64,000 nucleotides of DNA, from the NCBI RefSeq assembly GCF_045788535.1, contig NZ_CP074074.1, positions 868,001-932,000 on the forward strand. The letters are read 5' to 3'. The notes under the pieces were generated by a model. That model did not search any database. It saw nothing but the letters and a program-made list of their open reading frames with translations, and was not told the origin of the DNA. Positions 8,396-14,849 of the stretch are shown piece after piece (the stretch's first letter is position 1; each line of letters begins with the position of its first letter). This DNA is from Allotamlana fucoidanivorans. Lineage in GTDB: Bacteria; Bacteroidota; Bacteroidia; Flavobacteriales; Flavobacteriaceae. The position numbers were made by a program, and so were the translations under genes.

Positions 8396-8533
8396 GTTTT
8401 GTAACACCGTATATAATTTATTGCTAGTTCTAGCCTACTTACGAAAATCCTCGCGGATTTTCTATTCGGTTTGTATTTGCTAAATTAGGTGCTTAAAACA
8501 CGCAACAAACCATATACAAACACGTTGGCAGTA
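8396..8533. repeat. attC-like site 6
   Basis: R'' GTTTTGTAAC (8396-8405) is the complement of the start of cassette F (7577-7586). R' is GTTGGCAGTA (8524-8533). The inner hairpin GAAAATCC/GGATTTTC belongs to the same subtype as site 0. Confidence 0.82.
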
Positions 8534-8569
8534 ATATAAAACAACAAAAATTGAACTTTAAAAACTGAT

Positions 8570-8851
8570 TTGAAAAAAGCAAACTTCACCATATCAATAC
8601 TTATTTTTTTGACGAATCTTTATTTCATACCATTCAGTTTCGTAACAATAAAAAATTCGGGTGGAGCAATGGGATATGGTCTATTACTCGTGCCTTTTTC
8701 ATTATCAATTAACCTGTTACTGATTAGTTCAGGGCTAACTTTTAAAAGGAAATTCAATAAGAGTATCGGACTACTAATTATTAACTCTGTCGGACTTGCT
8801 TGGGCTTTATTTTGGCTTTGGTTACTACTTACAACACCCCAAATTGACTGA
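8570..8851 (+). CDS. Small three-TM hypothetical protein (cassette G, first gene)
   Basis: This 93-residue protein is almost wholly hydrophobic, with three likely membrane helices (about residues 6-22, 36-54 and 66-86). It starts at TTG 45 bases into the cassette; no ATG fits. No family recognised. The next gene follows after 5 bases, so the two are probably one transcript. Confidence 0.6.
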   Translation: MKKANFTISILIFLTNLYFIPFSFVTIKNSGGAMGYGLLLVPFSLSINLLLISSGLTFKRKFNKSIGLLIINSVGLAWALFWLWLLLTTPQID

Positions 8852-8856
8852 CTTAA

Positions 8857-9279
8857 ATGAAAACAATTATCCTTCAATCTTTAACTTGTTTGATAATCTA
8901 CCTTTTGATTTGGGGGATTATCCAGCTTACGATTGACGTGATAGGTTGGTCCTTCATGTACCTATTTATAGTAGGCTACTTGATATTTATAGTTTCGACT
9001 TCTAGGTATAATTGGATAGTGACTGTACTTCAATTTTTTGTAGTTGGGGTTATCAGCTTCGTTATTATTGGATTTTTATACAATGAAGTTTACGAACCAT
9101 ATATCGAACAGAACTTCCCTCTTTATGAATCTGCTATAGCTACTTCAATTGGACTAATAGAATTGATAATCATAAAACTGCTTTCTGATTCCATATTAAA
9201 TAAGACTAAACTAAAAACGAAGAAAAGTTTAATAGAAAAAATACTACTGCCAACAAAACCTATACGCAATGCGGGTTGA
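8857..9279 (+). CDS. Hypothetical four-TM protein (cassette G, second gene)
   Basis: This 140-residue protein has four predicted membrane segments (about 5-25, 30-47, 52-75 and 89-108) and a basic C-terminal tail ('NKTKLKTKKSLIEK'). The last residues (LPTKPIRNAG) are read from the attC arm, so the recombination site supplies the stop codon. No family recognised. It starts at ATG. Confidence 0.68.
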   Translation: MKTIILQSLTCLIIYLLIWGIIQLTIDVIGWSFMYLFIVGYLIFIVSTSRYNWIVTVLQFFVVGVISFVIIGFLYNEVYEPYIEQNFPLYESAIATSIGLIELIIIKLLSDSILNKTKLKTKKSLIEKILLPTKPIRNAG

Positions 9280-9443
9280 TGCGATAACCGAAAGGTCGGT
9301 GATTCTATTCCGCCAAAGCTACGCTTTGACGTTTTTGTTGGATAAATTTAAAAACACAAAACGCAGCTTTGGCTACCGTTCGTGCCAGATTGAAAGTTTC
9401 GGCTTTCAAATCCCGCACTGCGCATAGCCAAACCGTTGTAGCA
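9245..9443. repeat. attC-like site 7 (long, 199 bp)
   Basis: R'' TACTGCCAAC (9245-9254) is the complement of the start of cassette G (8524-8533). R' is GTTGTAGCA (9435-9443). Left AACCTATACGCAATGCGGG pairs with right CCCGCACTGCGCATAGCC. The interior carries extra inverted repeats (AAAGCTACGCTTT; GAAAGTTTCGGCTTTC). Confidence 0.78.
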
Positions 9444-9456
9444 TTTTGAGAACTGA

Positions 9457-9966
9457 ATGGAAAACCCAATATATTTAATATTAATTGCAATCATTATTGT
9501 TCTGACAATTTGGTTTCTGATTGTGAAATACTTTCTTTATCCATTGTTTTTTAAGCCAAAAATAAAGATATCTGAAATCGTTAACTTTCTTAATGAAAAA
9601 CAATGTTCATTTGTTGAATATAAAAATCTGAATAAAAAAGAAAGAGAAAGAAATATTTTTGAGCAACCTAAAGGATTGACATTTAATAGTTTTGTTTCTG
9701 GAAAATCTGAATATAAAATAATCGGATTTTCTAAAAATGAAAACAAACACAAAATCTATTGGTCTGAATTACAATCTTGGTTTCCACCTTTTGGAAAACG
9801 GATTTTGAATTTTATAGAGGAAAAAGACTCTGAATTTCTAAACGAATTGCAAAAAGAATATAATCAAGAAATTATAATCGTGACTGACAAATGTCCTGCC
9901 TGTAAAAACGGAATTTTGATAAATGAAACTGAATGCAAAAATTGCGGACTGAATTTAGTCGCTTAA
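9457..9966 (+). CDS. Membrane-anchored zinc-ribbon protein (cassette H)
   Basis: This 169-residue protein has one N-terminal membrane helix (about residues 5-28). A charged cytoplasmic domain of about 110 residues follows. The C-terminal zinc ribbon is built from CPACKNG and CKNCGLN (CxxC, 14 residues, CxxC). The ribbon suggests metal or nucleic acid binding, but no specific function follows. It is the only gene of its cassette and ends 14 bases before the next attC. Confidence 0.72.
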   Translation: MENPIYLILIAIIIVLTIWFLIVKYFLYPLFFKPKIKISEIVNFLNEKQCSFVEYKNLNKKERERNIFEQPKGLTFNSFVSGKSEYKIIGFSKNENKHKIYWSELQSWFPPFGKRILNFIEEKDSEFLNELQKEYNQEIIIVTDKCPACKNGILINETECKNCGLNLVA

Positions 9967-9980
9967 TGAATAAAAAAACG

Positions 9981-10116
9981 TGCTACAACACCGTATAAAA
10001 ATAATGCTTAGTTTAGTGTTTAATCAAGAGTTCGTGCACTTTTGTTACGTCTGATTTTCCTTCGGAAAATCCTCGCACACAAAACCGCACTATTCTTATA
10101 CAAAACCGTTGGCAAC
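9981..10116. repeat. attC-like site 8
   Basis: R'' TGCTACAAC (9981-9989) is the complement of the start of cassette H. R' is GTTGGCAAC (10108-10116). The inner hairpin GATTTTCC/GGAAAATC is identical to that of site 4. Confidence 0.82.
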
Positions 10117-10156
10117 AAGCTGAAAAAACAATCGTTAGAGAAAACAAATAAGTTTA

Positions 10157-10861
10157 ATGAATGACATTTTAAGCATAGAAAAAGAATTTAAAAATGAAAT
10201 TGATAATATTTGGAATGACACAAAATATTCAGAAATTGACATTATAGAAAGAGGATACGGAATACACGATAAAATAATTAAAAATTCTATTTTATTTATA
10301 GGTATCAATCCATCTTTTACAAAAAAAGCTAAAAACGGAAGTTATTTTATAAATTTAGACCAAGATGCTAAAAGAACTATAGAAGGAAAGCCATATGTAT
10401 ATTTCAAAAAATTTGTTGACATAACAAAAAAAATAAATAATAATTCAAATTCACAGATAAAATGGTCTCATATGGACCTACTATTCCATCGAGAGACTAA
10501 ACAACATTTTATAGAAAAAATAAAAAAACAGAAAAACGGAATTGAATTCATTAACGAACAATTAAAAATTTCAAGAAAAATTATAATAAAATCTAAACCA
10601 AAAATAATAGTTGTATCAAATACTAAAGCTAGAGATTATTTGAAAAATAAAACTAATTGCAGCTTTGATTTTAAATTTGACAATGAGTTAGGAACTGAAA
10701 TTATTAAAAATAACTCTGAACTAAATAATGTACCTGTTTTTTTTACAAGTATGCTAACAGGCCAAAGAGCATTAGATAATGGTTCTTATGAAAGACTTAT
10801 ATGGCACATTAATTATGTTTTAGAAAAAATAAATAAAAAGCCAGTTGCCAACAATGTATAA
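10157..10861 (+). CDS. Uracil-DNA glycosylase-superfamily-like protein (cassette I)
   Basis: This 234-residue soluble protein has 'ILFIGINPSFT' near residue 47, resembling motif I (GxNPS/G) of the MUG/TDG branch of the uracil-DNA glycosylase superfamily. A late 'SMLTGQRALDNGSYERL' could hold motif II residues. If correct it recognises or removes damaged bases, but a catalytic Asn/Asp is not certain and the fold call rests on motif likeness only. The stop lies inside the attC, giving the terminal PVANNV. Composition is very Lys/Asn/Ile-rich. Confidence 0.62.
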   Translation: MNDILSIEKEFKNEIDNIWNDTKYSEIDIIERGYGIHDKIIKNSILFIGINPSFTKKAKNGSYFINLDQDAKRTIEGKPYVYFKKFVDITKKINNNSNSQIKWSHMDLLFHRETKQHFIEKIKKQKNGIEFINEQLKISRKIIIKSKPKIIVVSNTKARDYLKNKTNCSFDFKFDNELGTEIIKNNSELNNVPVFFTSMLTGQRALDNGSYERLIWHINYVLEKINKKPVANNV

Positions 10862-10981
10862 CCGCAATTACGGCGGATTCGACTACGTCCGAATCCACTC
10901 GGAATTGCTAACGCCTGTGCTAAACCGAAAATTAACGCATATTAACCCGTAACTGACGGTTATACGAGACCGTTAGGCACA
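10844..10981. repeat. attC-like site 9
   Basis: R'' GTTGCCAAC (10844-10852) is the complement of the start of cassette I. R' is GTTAGGCACA (10972-10981), the only core here that also fits the classical GTTRRRY. The interior is nearly identical to site 2 (3694-3832), 7 kb away. Confidence 0.83.
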
Positions 10982-10991
10982 ATTTGAAAAA

Positions 10992-12449
10992 ATGAAGTAC
11001 ACATATTTAGCATTAGTCTTATTAATCATTATTTCTGGATGTAAGTCTTCCGTAAAACTATCAGAAAAGAAAGATGACAAACAAGACTTAATAAACTTTT
11101 TATTTCAAGATTATATAGGAGAAAAACCGAGTGCAAGTTTTATTGTTATAAAGGATGGTAAAATAGAAAAATGCCAAAGTTTCGGATATGCAGATTTAGA
11201 AAACAAAATACTTGCCAATTGCGAAACTAATTACAGAATTGCTTCTGTAACAAAACAGTTTACTGCAATGGGAATTTTGATTTTAATAAGTCAAGGGAAA
11301 TTAAATTATGATTCTAAACTGACAGAAATAATACCAGAATTCCCAGATTATGGAAAGGAAATTACAATTAAAAACCTAATGACTCATAGGTCTGGTTTAC
11401 AGTCTTACAATAGATTATATCCAAAAGATTGGGAAAAACAGCTTGTTGATAAAGACGTGCTTAATCTTTTAATGAAACAAGATAGTTTGTCGTTTCCTGC
11501 AAACTCTAAATTTAGGTACAGTAATTCAGGATATGCTGTTTTGGCTATGATTATAGAAAGAGTTTCTGGCAAAACCTACAAAAAATTTATGGACGATGAG
11601 ATTTTTAAAAAGTTAGGGATGACTAATAGTACTGTGTACTTAAATGACTTAAAAATAAAAAATCGTGCATATGGTTATAATTTGATAAAAAATAAATTTG
11701 AAAAGAAAGACCAAACTAAATTTACCGCAGTTCAAGGAGATGGAGGAATTTATTCATCTGTTAGTGATTATGCTAAATGGGATAAGGCTTTGTATGATGA
11801 AACTCTTGTTAGTAAAGATTTACTCGATGATGCGTTTTCTAATTGGGACGAAAATGGAAAAACCGATGGAAATGGCTATGGGTTTGGTTGGTTTATAGAC
11901 GAAAAAAATGACAAAAAATATTTGCTTCACAATGGAAGCTCAAGAGGTTTTCTAACTACAACGTTAAGAATTCCATCTGAAAAAATTACAGTAGCAATTT
12001 TTTCAAATTACGGAAATTTAGGAGGTCTAAAAAGAAAGGCTTTATTTTTAGCTAGTCTCTTTTCTGATTACAAAGCACCTATGCCTGCTGAACTGGCACT
12101 AAAAAAAGATATTGAGGATAACGGAATAGAAAATTTTACAACCAAATTTAACCAACTAAAATCTGACAATAGTAAATACGATATTGTAAATGAGGAGTTA
12201 CTTTATTTAGGCTTTGGTTTTTTTAACAAAGAACCCGAAAAATCAAAAGGAATATTTGAACTAATCAAATCTGAATATCCAAATTATTTTGGAGGATACT
12301 ATGGATTAGGACAATACTATGCCTATAAAACTGAAAATAATAATGAGTTAGCTATAGAAAATTATAAAAAAGTAGTTGAACTAAATCCGTCGAATGAACA
12401 ACGACTGGTTAATCGTTCGAAGAACATGATAAATAAATTAAGTGAATAA
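10992..12449 (+). CDS. Beta-lactamase-family (class C fold) lipoprotein with C-terminal TPR-like region (cassette J)
   Basis: This 485-residue lipoprotein ('LVLLIIISGC' lipobox) has a serine beta-lactamase/D-peptidase domain: SVTK (SxxK nucleophile motif, about residue 84), YSN near 174 and HNGSSRG near 312 in place of the KTG motif. Such enzymes hydrolyse peptides or esters at the envelope; real beta-lactam resistance cannot be inferred. Residues from about 370 on are helical and end in a TPR-like 'ELAIENYKKVVELNPSN'. This is the largest cargo gene in the array. Confidence 0.85.
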   Translation: MKYTYLALVLLIIISGCKSSVKLSEKKDDKQDLINFLFQDYIGEKPSASFIVIKDGKIEKCQSFGYADLENKILANCETNYRIASVTKQFTAMGILILISQGKLNYDSKLTEIIPEFPDYGKEITIKNLMTHRSGLQSYNRLYPKDWEKQLVDKDVLNLLMKQDSLSFPANSKFRYSNSGYAVLAMIIERVSGKTYKKFMDDEIFKKLGMTNSTVYLNDLKIKNRAYGYNLIKNKFEKKDQTKFTAVQGDGGIYSSVSDYAKWDKALYDETLVSKDLLDDAFSNWDENGKTDGNGYGFGWFIDEKNDKKYLLHNGSSRGFLTTTLRIPSEKITVAIFSNYGNLGGLKRKALFLASLFSDYKAPMPAELALKKDIEDNGIENFTTKFNQLKSDNSKYDIVNEELLYLGFGFFNKEPEKSKGIFELIKSEYPNYFGGYYGLGQYYAYKTENNNELAIENYKKVVELNPSNEQRLVNRSKNMINKLSE

Positions 12450-12453
12450 AAAC

Positions 12454-12473
12454 TGTGCCTAACAATGGTAGCC
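12454..12473. repeat. Truncated attC-like site 10 (left arm only)
   Basis: R'' TGTGCCTAAC (12454-12463) is the exact complement of the start of cassette J (10972-10981). It is followed by AATGGTAGCC. The rest of the site is missing; the inferred IS1182 end begins at GTTGCAC (12474). The array was therefore cut here by the insertion sequence. Confidence 0.7.
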
Positions 12474-12847
12474 GTTGCACGAGCCCATAATTTTATAAAA
12501 ACTTGAATTACAAACGCCTATTTTCAGGGCGTTTGTTGTTTTTGGTAGTTATTCACCATCTAAAATCAAGATGCTTTCTGGGGCTAATAACAAGGCCTAT
12601 TATGCCTTTATACATGCAAAAATGAGTTTGCAGACTTGCCGCCCCGCTTTTACTGTGTTTTTCTATGAATTTCAAGTACTTTTTAAGGTTGTAGGCTATG
12701 GCCGAGAGCTGCATACACTTATTAGCTTGCTTAATGCCAATGGTATTGACTTTCCTAAGTCCCATAAACTGGGTTAAGGTTCCAAATACGGGCTCTACTG
12801 TGCTTTGTCGCTTGGCTTTCATATAGCGCCCCTGTGGACTATTTACA
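12474..12847 (-). mobile_element. IS1182 remnant, copy 2
   Basis: Positions 12508-12847 match 1-339 with three differences (two substitutions and one extra base), in the same orientation. The match stops abruptly at ATTTACA, where the tandem repeats begin. Only the transposase 3' end survives. Confidence 0.85.
12553..12847 (-). pseudogene. Truncated IS1182 transposase (C-terminal ~97 codons)
   Basis: The last 89 residues from MKAKRQSTVEPVFG onward are identical to the C-terminus of the transposase at 45-1610. The N-terminal 80 percent, including two of the three catalytic acidic residues, is gone, so it cannot be active on its own. The upstream end is replaced by the GTGTGGT-rich repeat tract. 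Confidence 0.88.
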
Positions 12848-13440
12848 TGTGTGGTGTGTTTTTGTGTGGTTTTAAGTAGGGTATCGCAGTTTTAAGCTGT
12901 AAGTTATGGTGTTGTGTGGTGTTGTGTGGTTTTATGTAATATAGGATTTATTCTTTAATTTTTTGTTGTGTTTCATGGTAGTTTTAAGTAGGGTATCGCA
13001 GTTTTATGCTGTGTAGTATGGTGTGTGTGGTGTTGTGTGGTTTTATGTAATATGGGATTTATTCTTTGATTTTTTTTGTTGTGTTTTATTGTGGTTTTAA
13101 GTAGGGTATTGCAGTTTTAAGCTGTAAGTTATGGTGTTGTGTGGTGTTGTGTGGTTTTATGTAATATAGGATTTATTCTTTAATTTTTTGTTGTGTTTCA
13201 TGGTAGTTTTAAGTAGGGTATCGCAGTTTTATGCTGTGTAGTATGGTGTGTGTGGTGTTGTGTGGTTTTATGTAATATGGGATTTATTCTTTGATTTTTT
13301 TTGTTGTGTTTTATTGTGGTTTTAAGTAGGGTATTGCAGTTTTAAGCTGTGTAGTATGGTATGTGTGGTGTTGTGTGGTATTTTGAGGTGTAGTGTAATG
13401 CATGTGAAGTACGGTCAAAAAAATATCTGGTATGCATTAT
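12848..13440. repeat. 112/113-bp tandem repeats arranged as 225-bp dimers
   Basis: The string TTTTAAGTAGGGTAT starts at 12870, 12982, 13095, 13207 and 13320, giving spacings of 112, 113, 112 and 113. Odd copies (GCTGTAAGTTATGG) resemble each other more than even copies (GCTGTGTAGTATGG), so the tract arose by duplicating a two-unit block. Each unit is rich in GTGTGGT and TTTTATGTAATATRGGATTTATTCTTT. There is no reading frame, and the spacers are not unique as in CRISPR. Confidence 0.9.
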
Positions 13441-13459
13441 GCTATGCATTAATCAGTCA

Positions 13460-14226
13460 TTAGAAAAGATTATTCAGTTCCGGGTAAATAACCTCATTAG
13501 ATATTTCTTCTACATTTCCTTTATATTCTTTGCCTCTTAATTTGGAAACAGTGTGAGATGATAATTCTGCTTCAGGAAAAGGCCTAATTATTGATTTTAC
13601 CTCTCCAAACTCTAATCCTCCGGCTATCTGAACTAACCACTTATCTTCATCCTCCTCATTTAAAATTAAAGGCATTCTTGGACCTTTTAATTTAGGATTG
13701 TTGTGTATTCTAGCCATCATAGGATTGCCTTCGGTAGTGACTATAGAAAATGTGTATTCCCTTCCACCATTATCTTTTCTCCATTCAGTCCATAATCCCG
13801 TTAAAGCTAAAGGTTCACTATCTTTTCTATAAATAAAATAAGGGTATGTTTTCTTTTCAAAATGATGATGCTCATAAAACCCATCAACATAAATTATACA
13901 TCTGCTATGTCTTGCAGCCTCTCTAAATGAGGGTTTTTCAAAAAAAGTTTCACTTCTGGCATTCAATGTATTATTCCAAAGCTTTTTGCCTGCTTCATCA
14001 TTTTCAACCCAATGTGGAACTAAGCCCCAGGTGGCTACAATAGGAAACTCTGGAGATTCATCTGTATAAATAAGTAATTCAGGATGACTAAATCCGGAGG
14101 CATGGTAAATTGGTAAATCCGTTAAAGGAACTAATCTTTCCATTATTTCCTCAACAGCTCCCAAATCTCCTTTTCTTTCAGCTCTTTTTAACTGGGCTCT
14201 AATGAAGCTTTTATATCATAACACAT
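13460..14226 (-). pseudogene. SRAP/HMCES-family protein (YedK-like), frameshifted near the N-terminus
   Basis: SRAP proteins shield abasic sites in single-stranded DNA by a covalent bond to Cys2. The true start is the ATG at 14226, reading MCYDIKASLE. A one-base loss near 14197-14201 then throws the frame. The downstream frame continues as AQLKRAERKGDLGAVEEIM and is intact to the stop, with the expected NARSETFFEKPSF, VDGFYEHHH and RIHNN...RMPLIL blocks. An ORF caller sees only a TTG start at 14164, which lacks the catalytic Cys. It is either inactive or a sequencing error. An intact paralogue lies at 26907. Confidence 0.82.
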
Positions 14227-14281
14227 GCTTAAATTTACTAATTTCTCCAAAAAGTATTAACTTTAATTAGTCGTAAAAATT

Positions 14282-14464
14282 ATGAAATTCATTGACCTAA
14301 AAGATGATACACCAAAAGATTACAATACCTATTTGGTATTGGTAAGAACAGTCTTTTCATCTAAACAAAGAATGGTTTATGCAAAATGGTCAGACAATGG
14401 TTTTGTTTTGACCAAATCAGTACTTTTTAATGATGAATACATCCAAGGTTTTATGGTAGAATGA
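14282..14464 (+). CDS. Small hypothetical protein
   Basis: This 60-residue soluble protein is divergent from the SRAP gene. 'YNTYLVLVRTVFSSKQRMVYAKWSDNGFVL' reads as three antiparallel strands, like short DUF551-type phage/plasmid proteins; this is only a resemblance. It lies 55 bases from the SRAP start and could share a promoter region with it. It stops 3 bases before the 69-bp IS-end element. Confidence 0.55.
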   Translation: MKFIDLKDDTPKDYNTYLVLVRTVFSSKQRMVYAKWSDNGFVLTKSVLFNDEYIQGFMVE

Positions 14465-14467
14465 TAG

Positions 14468-14536
14468 TGGACTTGCAATAAAAAAGTGGACAATTAATTG
14501 CGAGATTTAAGCGGCTACATTTTTATTGCAAGTCCA
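14468..14536. repeat. 69-bp element with perfect 17-bp inverted repeats (IS3-type ends, internally deleted)
   Basis: TGGACTTGCAATAAAAA (14468-14484) is the exact inverse of 14520-14536. The first 25 bases match the inverted sequence at 33584-33608 with three differences. This looks like the two ends of an IS3-like element fused after loss of its interior. The same hairpin could act as a terminator for the small gene just upstream. Confidence 0.65.
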
Positions 14537-14702
14537 GGCATCGCCAGACGAGAAAAAGAGAGGTCAAATCAGTATACGCTGAATCTTTTGTTTGGGAGCC
14601 AAAGTTTCGAATGTCAATCATAATCAACCGTTTCCATTTAACCACAAATCTTCAAACAATTTAATCGTTTGGTTCGAGAATAAGTCAATGTGGTGTACTT
14701 GT

Positions 14703-14747
14703 AAAAACCATAACATGCTTACTCAAAGTGTTTTATGGTTTTTTATT
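14703..14747 (+). terminator. Hairpin terminator, 11-bp stem
   Basis: AAAAACCATAA and TTATGGTTTTT form a perfect 11-bp stem with a 19-base loop, followed by a T-rich run (14741-14749). It can act on either strand and lies just outside the inferred left island end. Confidence 0.5.
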
Positions 14748-14752
14748 TGTTC

Positions 14753-14775
14753 TTTTGCCGAAATTTTGCCGAAAA
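14753..14775. repeat. Candidate left attachment site of the island
   Basis: A 23-bp sequence (TTTTGCCGA A ATTTTGCCGA then AAA) recurs at 32731-32753 with one mismatch and in the same direction, next to the recombinase start. Flanking DNA differs on both sides, as expected of attL and attR. It is made of two TTTTGCCGA half-copies. Confidence 0.55.
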
Positions 14776-14849
14776 CATATCGTTATTCTTAATTAATTTC
14801 GAAACAAAAACCGTAATATTTTAGTGCTACGGTTTGTTTAACTACTCCC

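Larger units (their letters stand above)
1799..12473 (+). mobile_element. Integron-like gene cassette array without an integrase (CALIN-like), ten cassettes
   Basis: Ten units lie head to tail, each with one or two short plus-strand genes followed by an attC-like palindrome. Inferred boundaries, cutting after the G of each GTT, are 1799, 3088, 3824, 4901, 5536, 7578, 8525, 9436, 10109, 10973 and about 12473. Each unit's first 9-10 bases are the reverse complement of the last bases before its own palindrome core. In established integron biology the R'' and R' arms of one cassette pair in the same way. No tyrosine recombinase of the IntI type is visible in the window; the only one, at 31.5-32.7 kb, belongs to another island. 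The core triplet is GTT, but the following bases often do not fit GTTRRRY. Confidence 0.8.
14537..14849. other. Gene-free stretch with a hairpin and an island edge
   Basis: No supported gene. It contains the hairpin AAAAACCATAA (14703-14713) / TTATGGTTTTT (14733-14743), a likely bidirectional terminator, and the left 23-bp direct repeat. A short open frame at 14592-14792 has no family likeness and crosses the hairpin. Confidence 0.5.

Noticed and set aside
1676..10981. Reading the array palindromes as simple transcription terminators
   Set aside because: They are too long, lack consistent T runs, and their outer arms pair with the start of the same unit rather than only locally.
10992..12449. 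Antibiotic resistance beta-lactamase
   Set aside because: The SxxK and Tyr motifs fit the broad serine hydrolase family, the KTG motif is replaced and a TPR-like tail is added; nothing points to a resistance enzyme.
12848..13440. CRISPR-like regular repeats
   Set aside because: The units are continuous 112-bp tandem copies without unique spacers, and no cas gene is present.
14592..14792. 66-codon plus-strand ORF
   Set aside because: It crosses the terminator hairpin and the att repeat, and resembles nothing.
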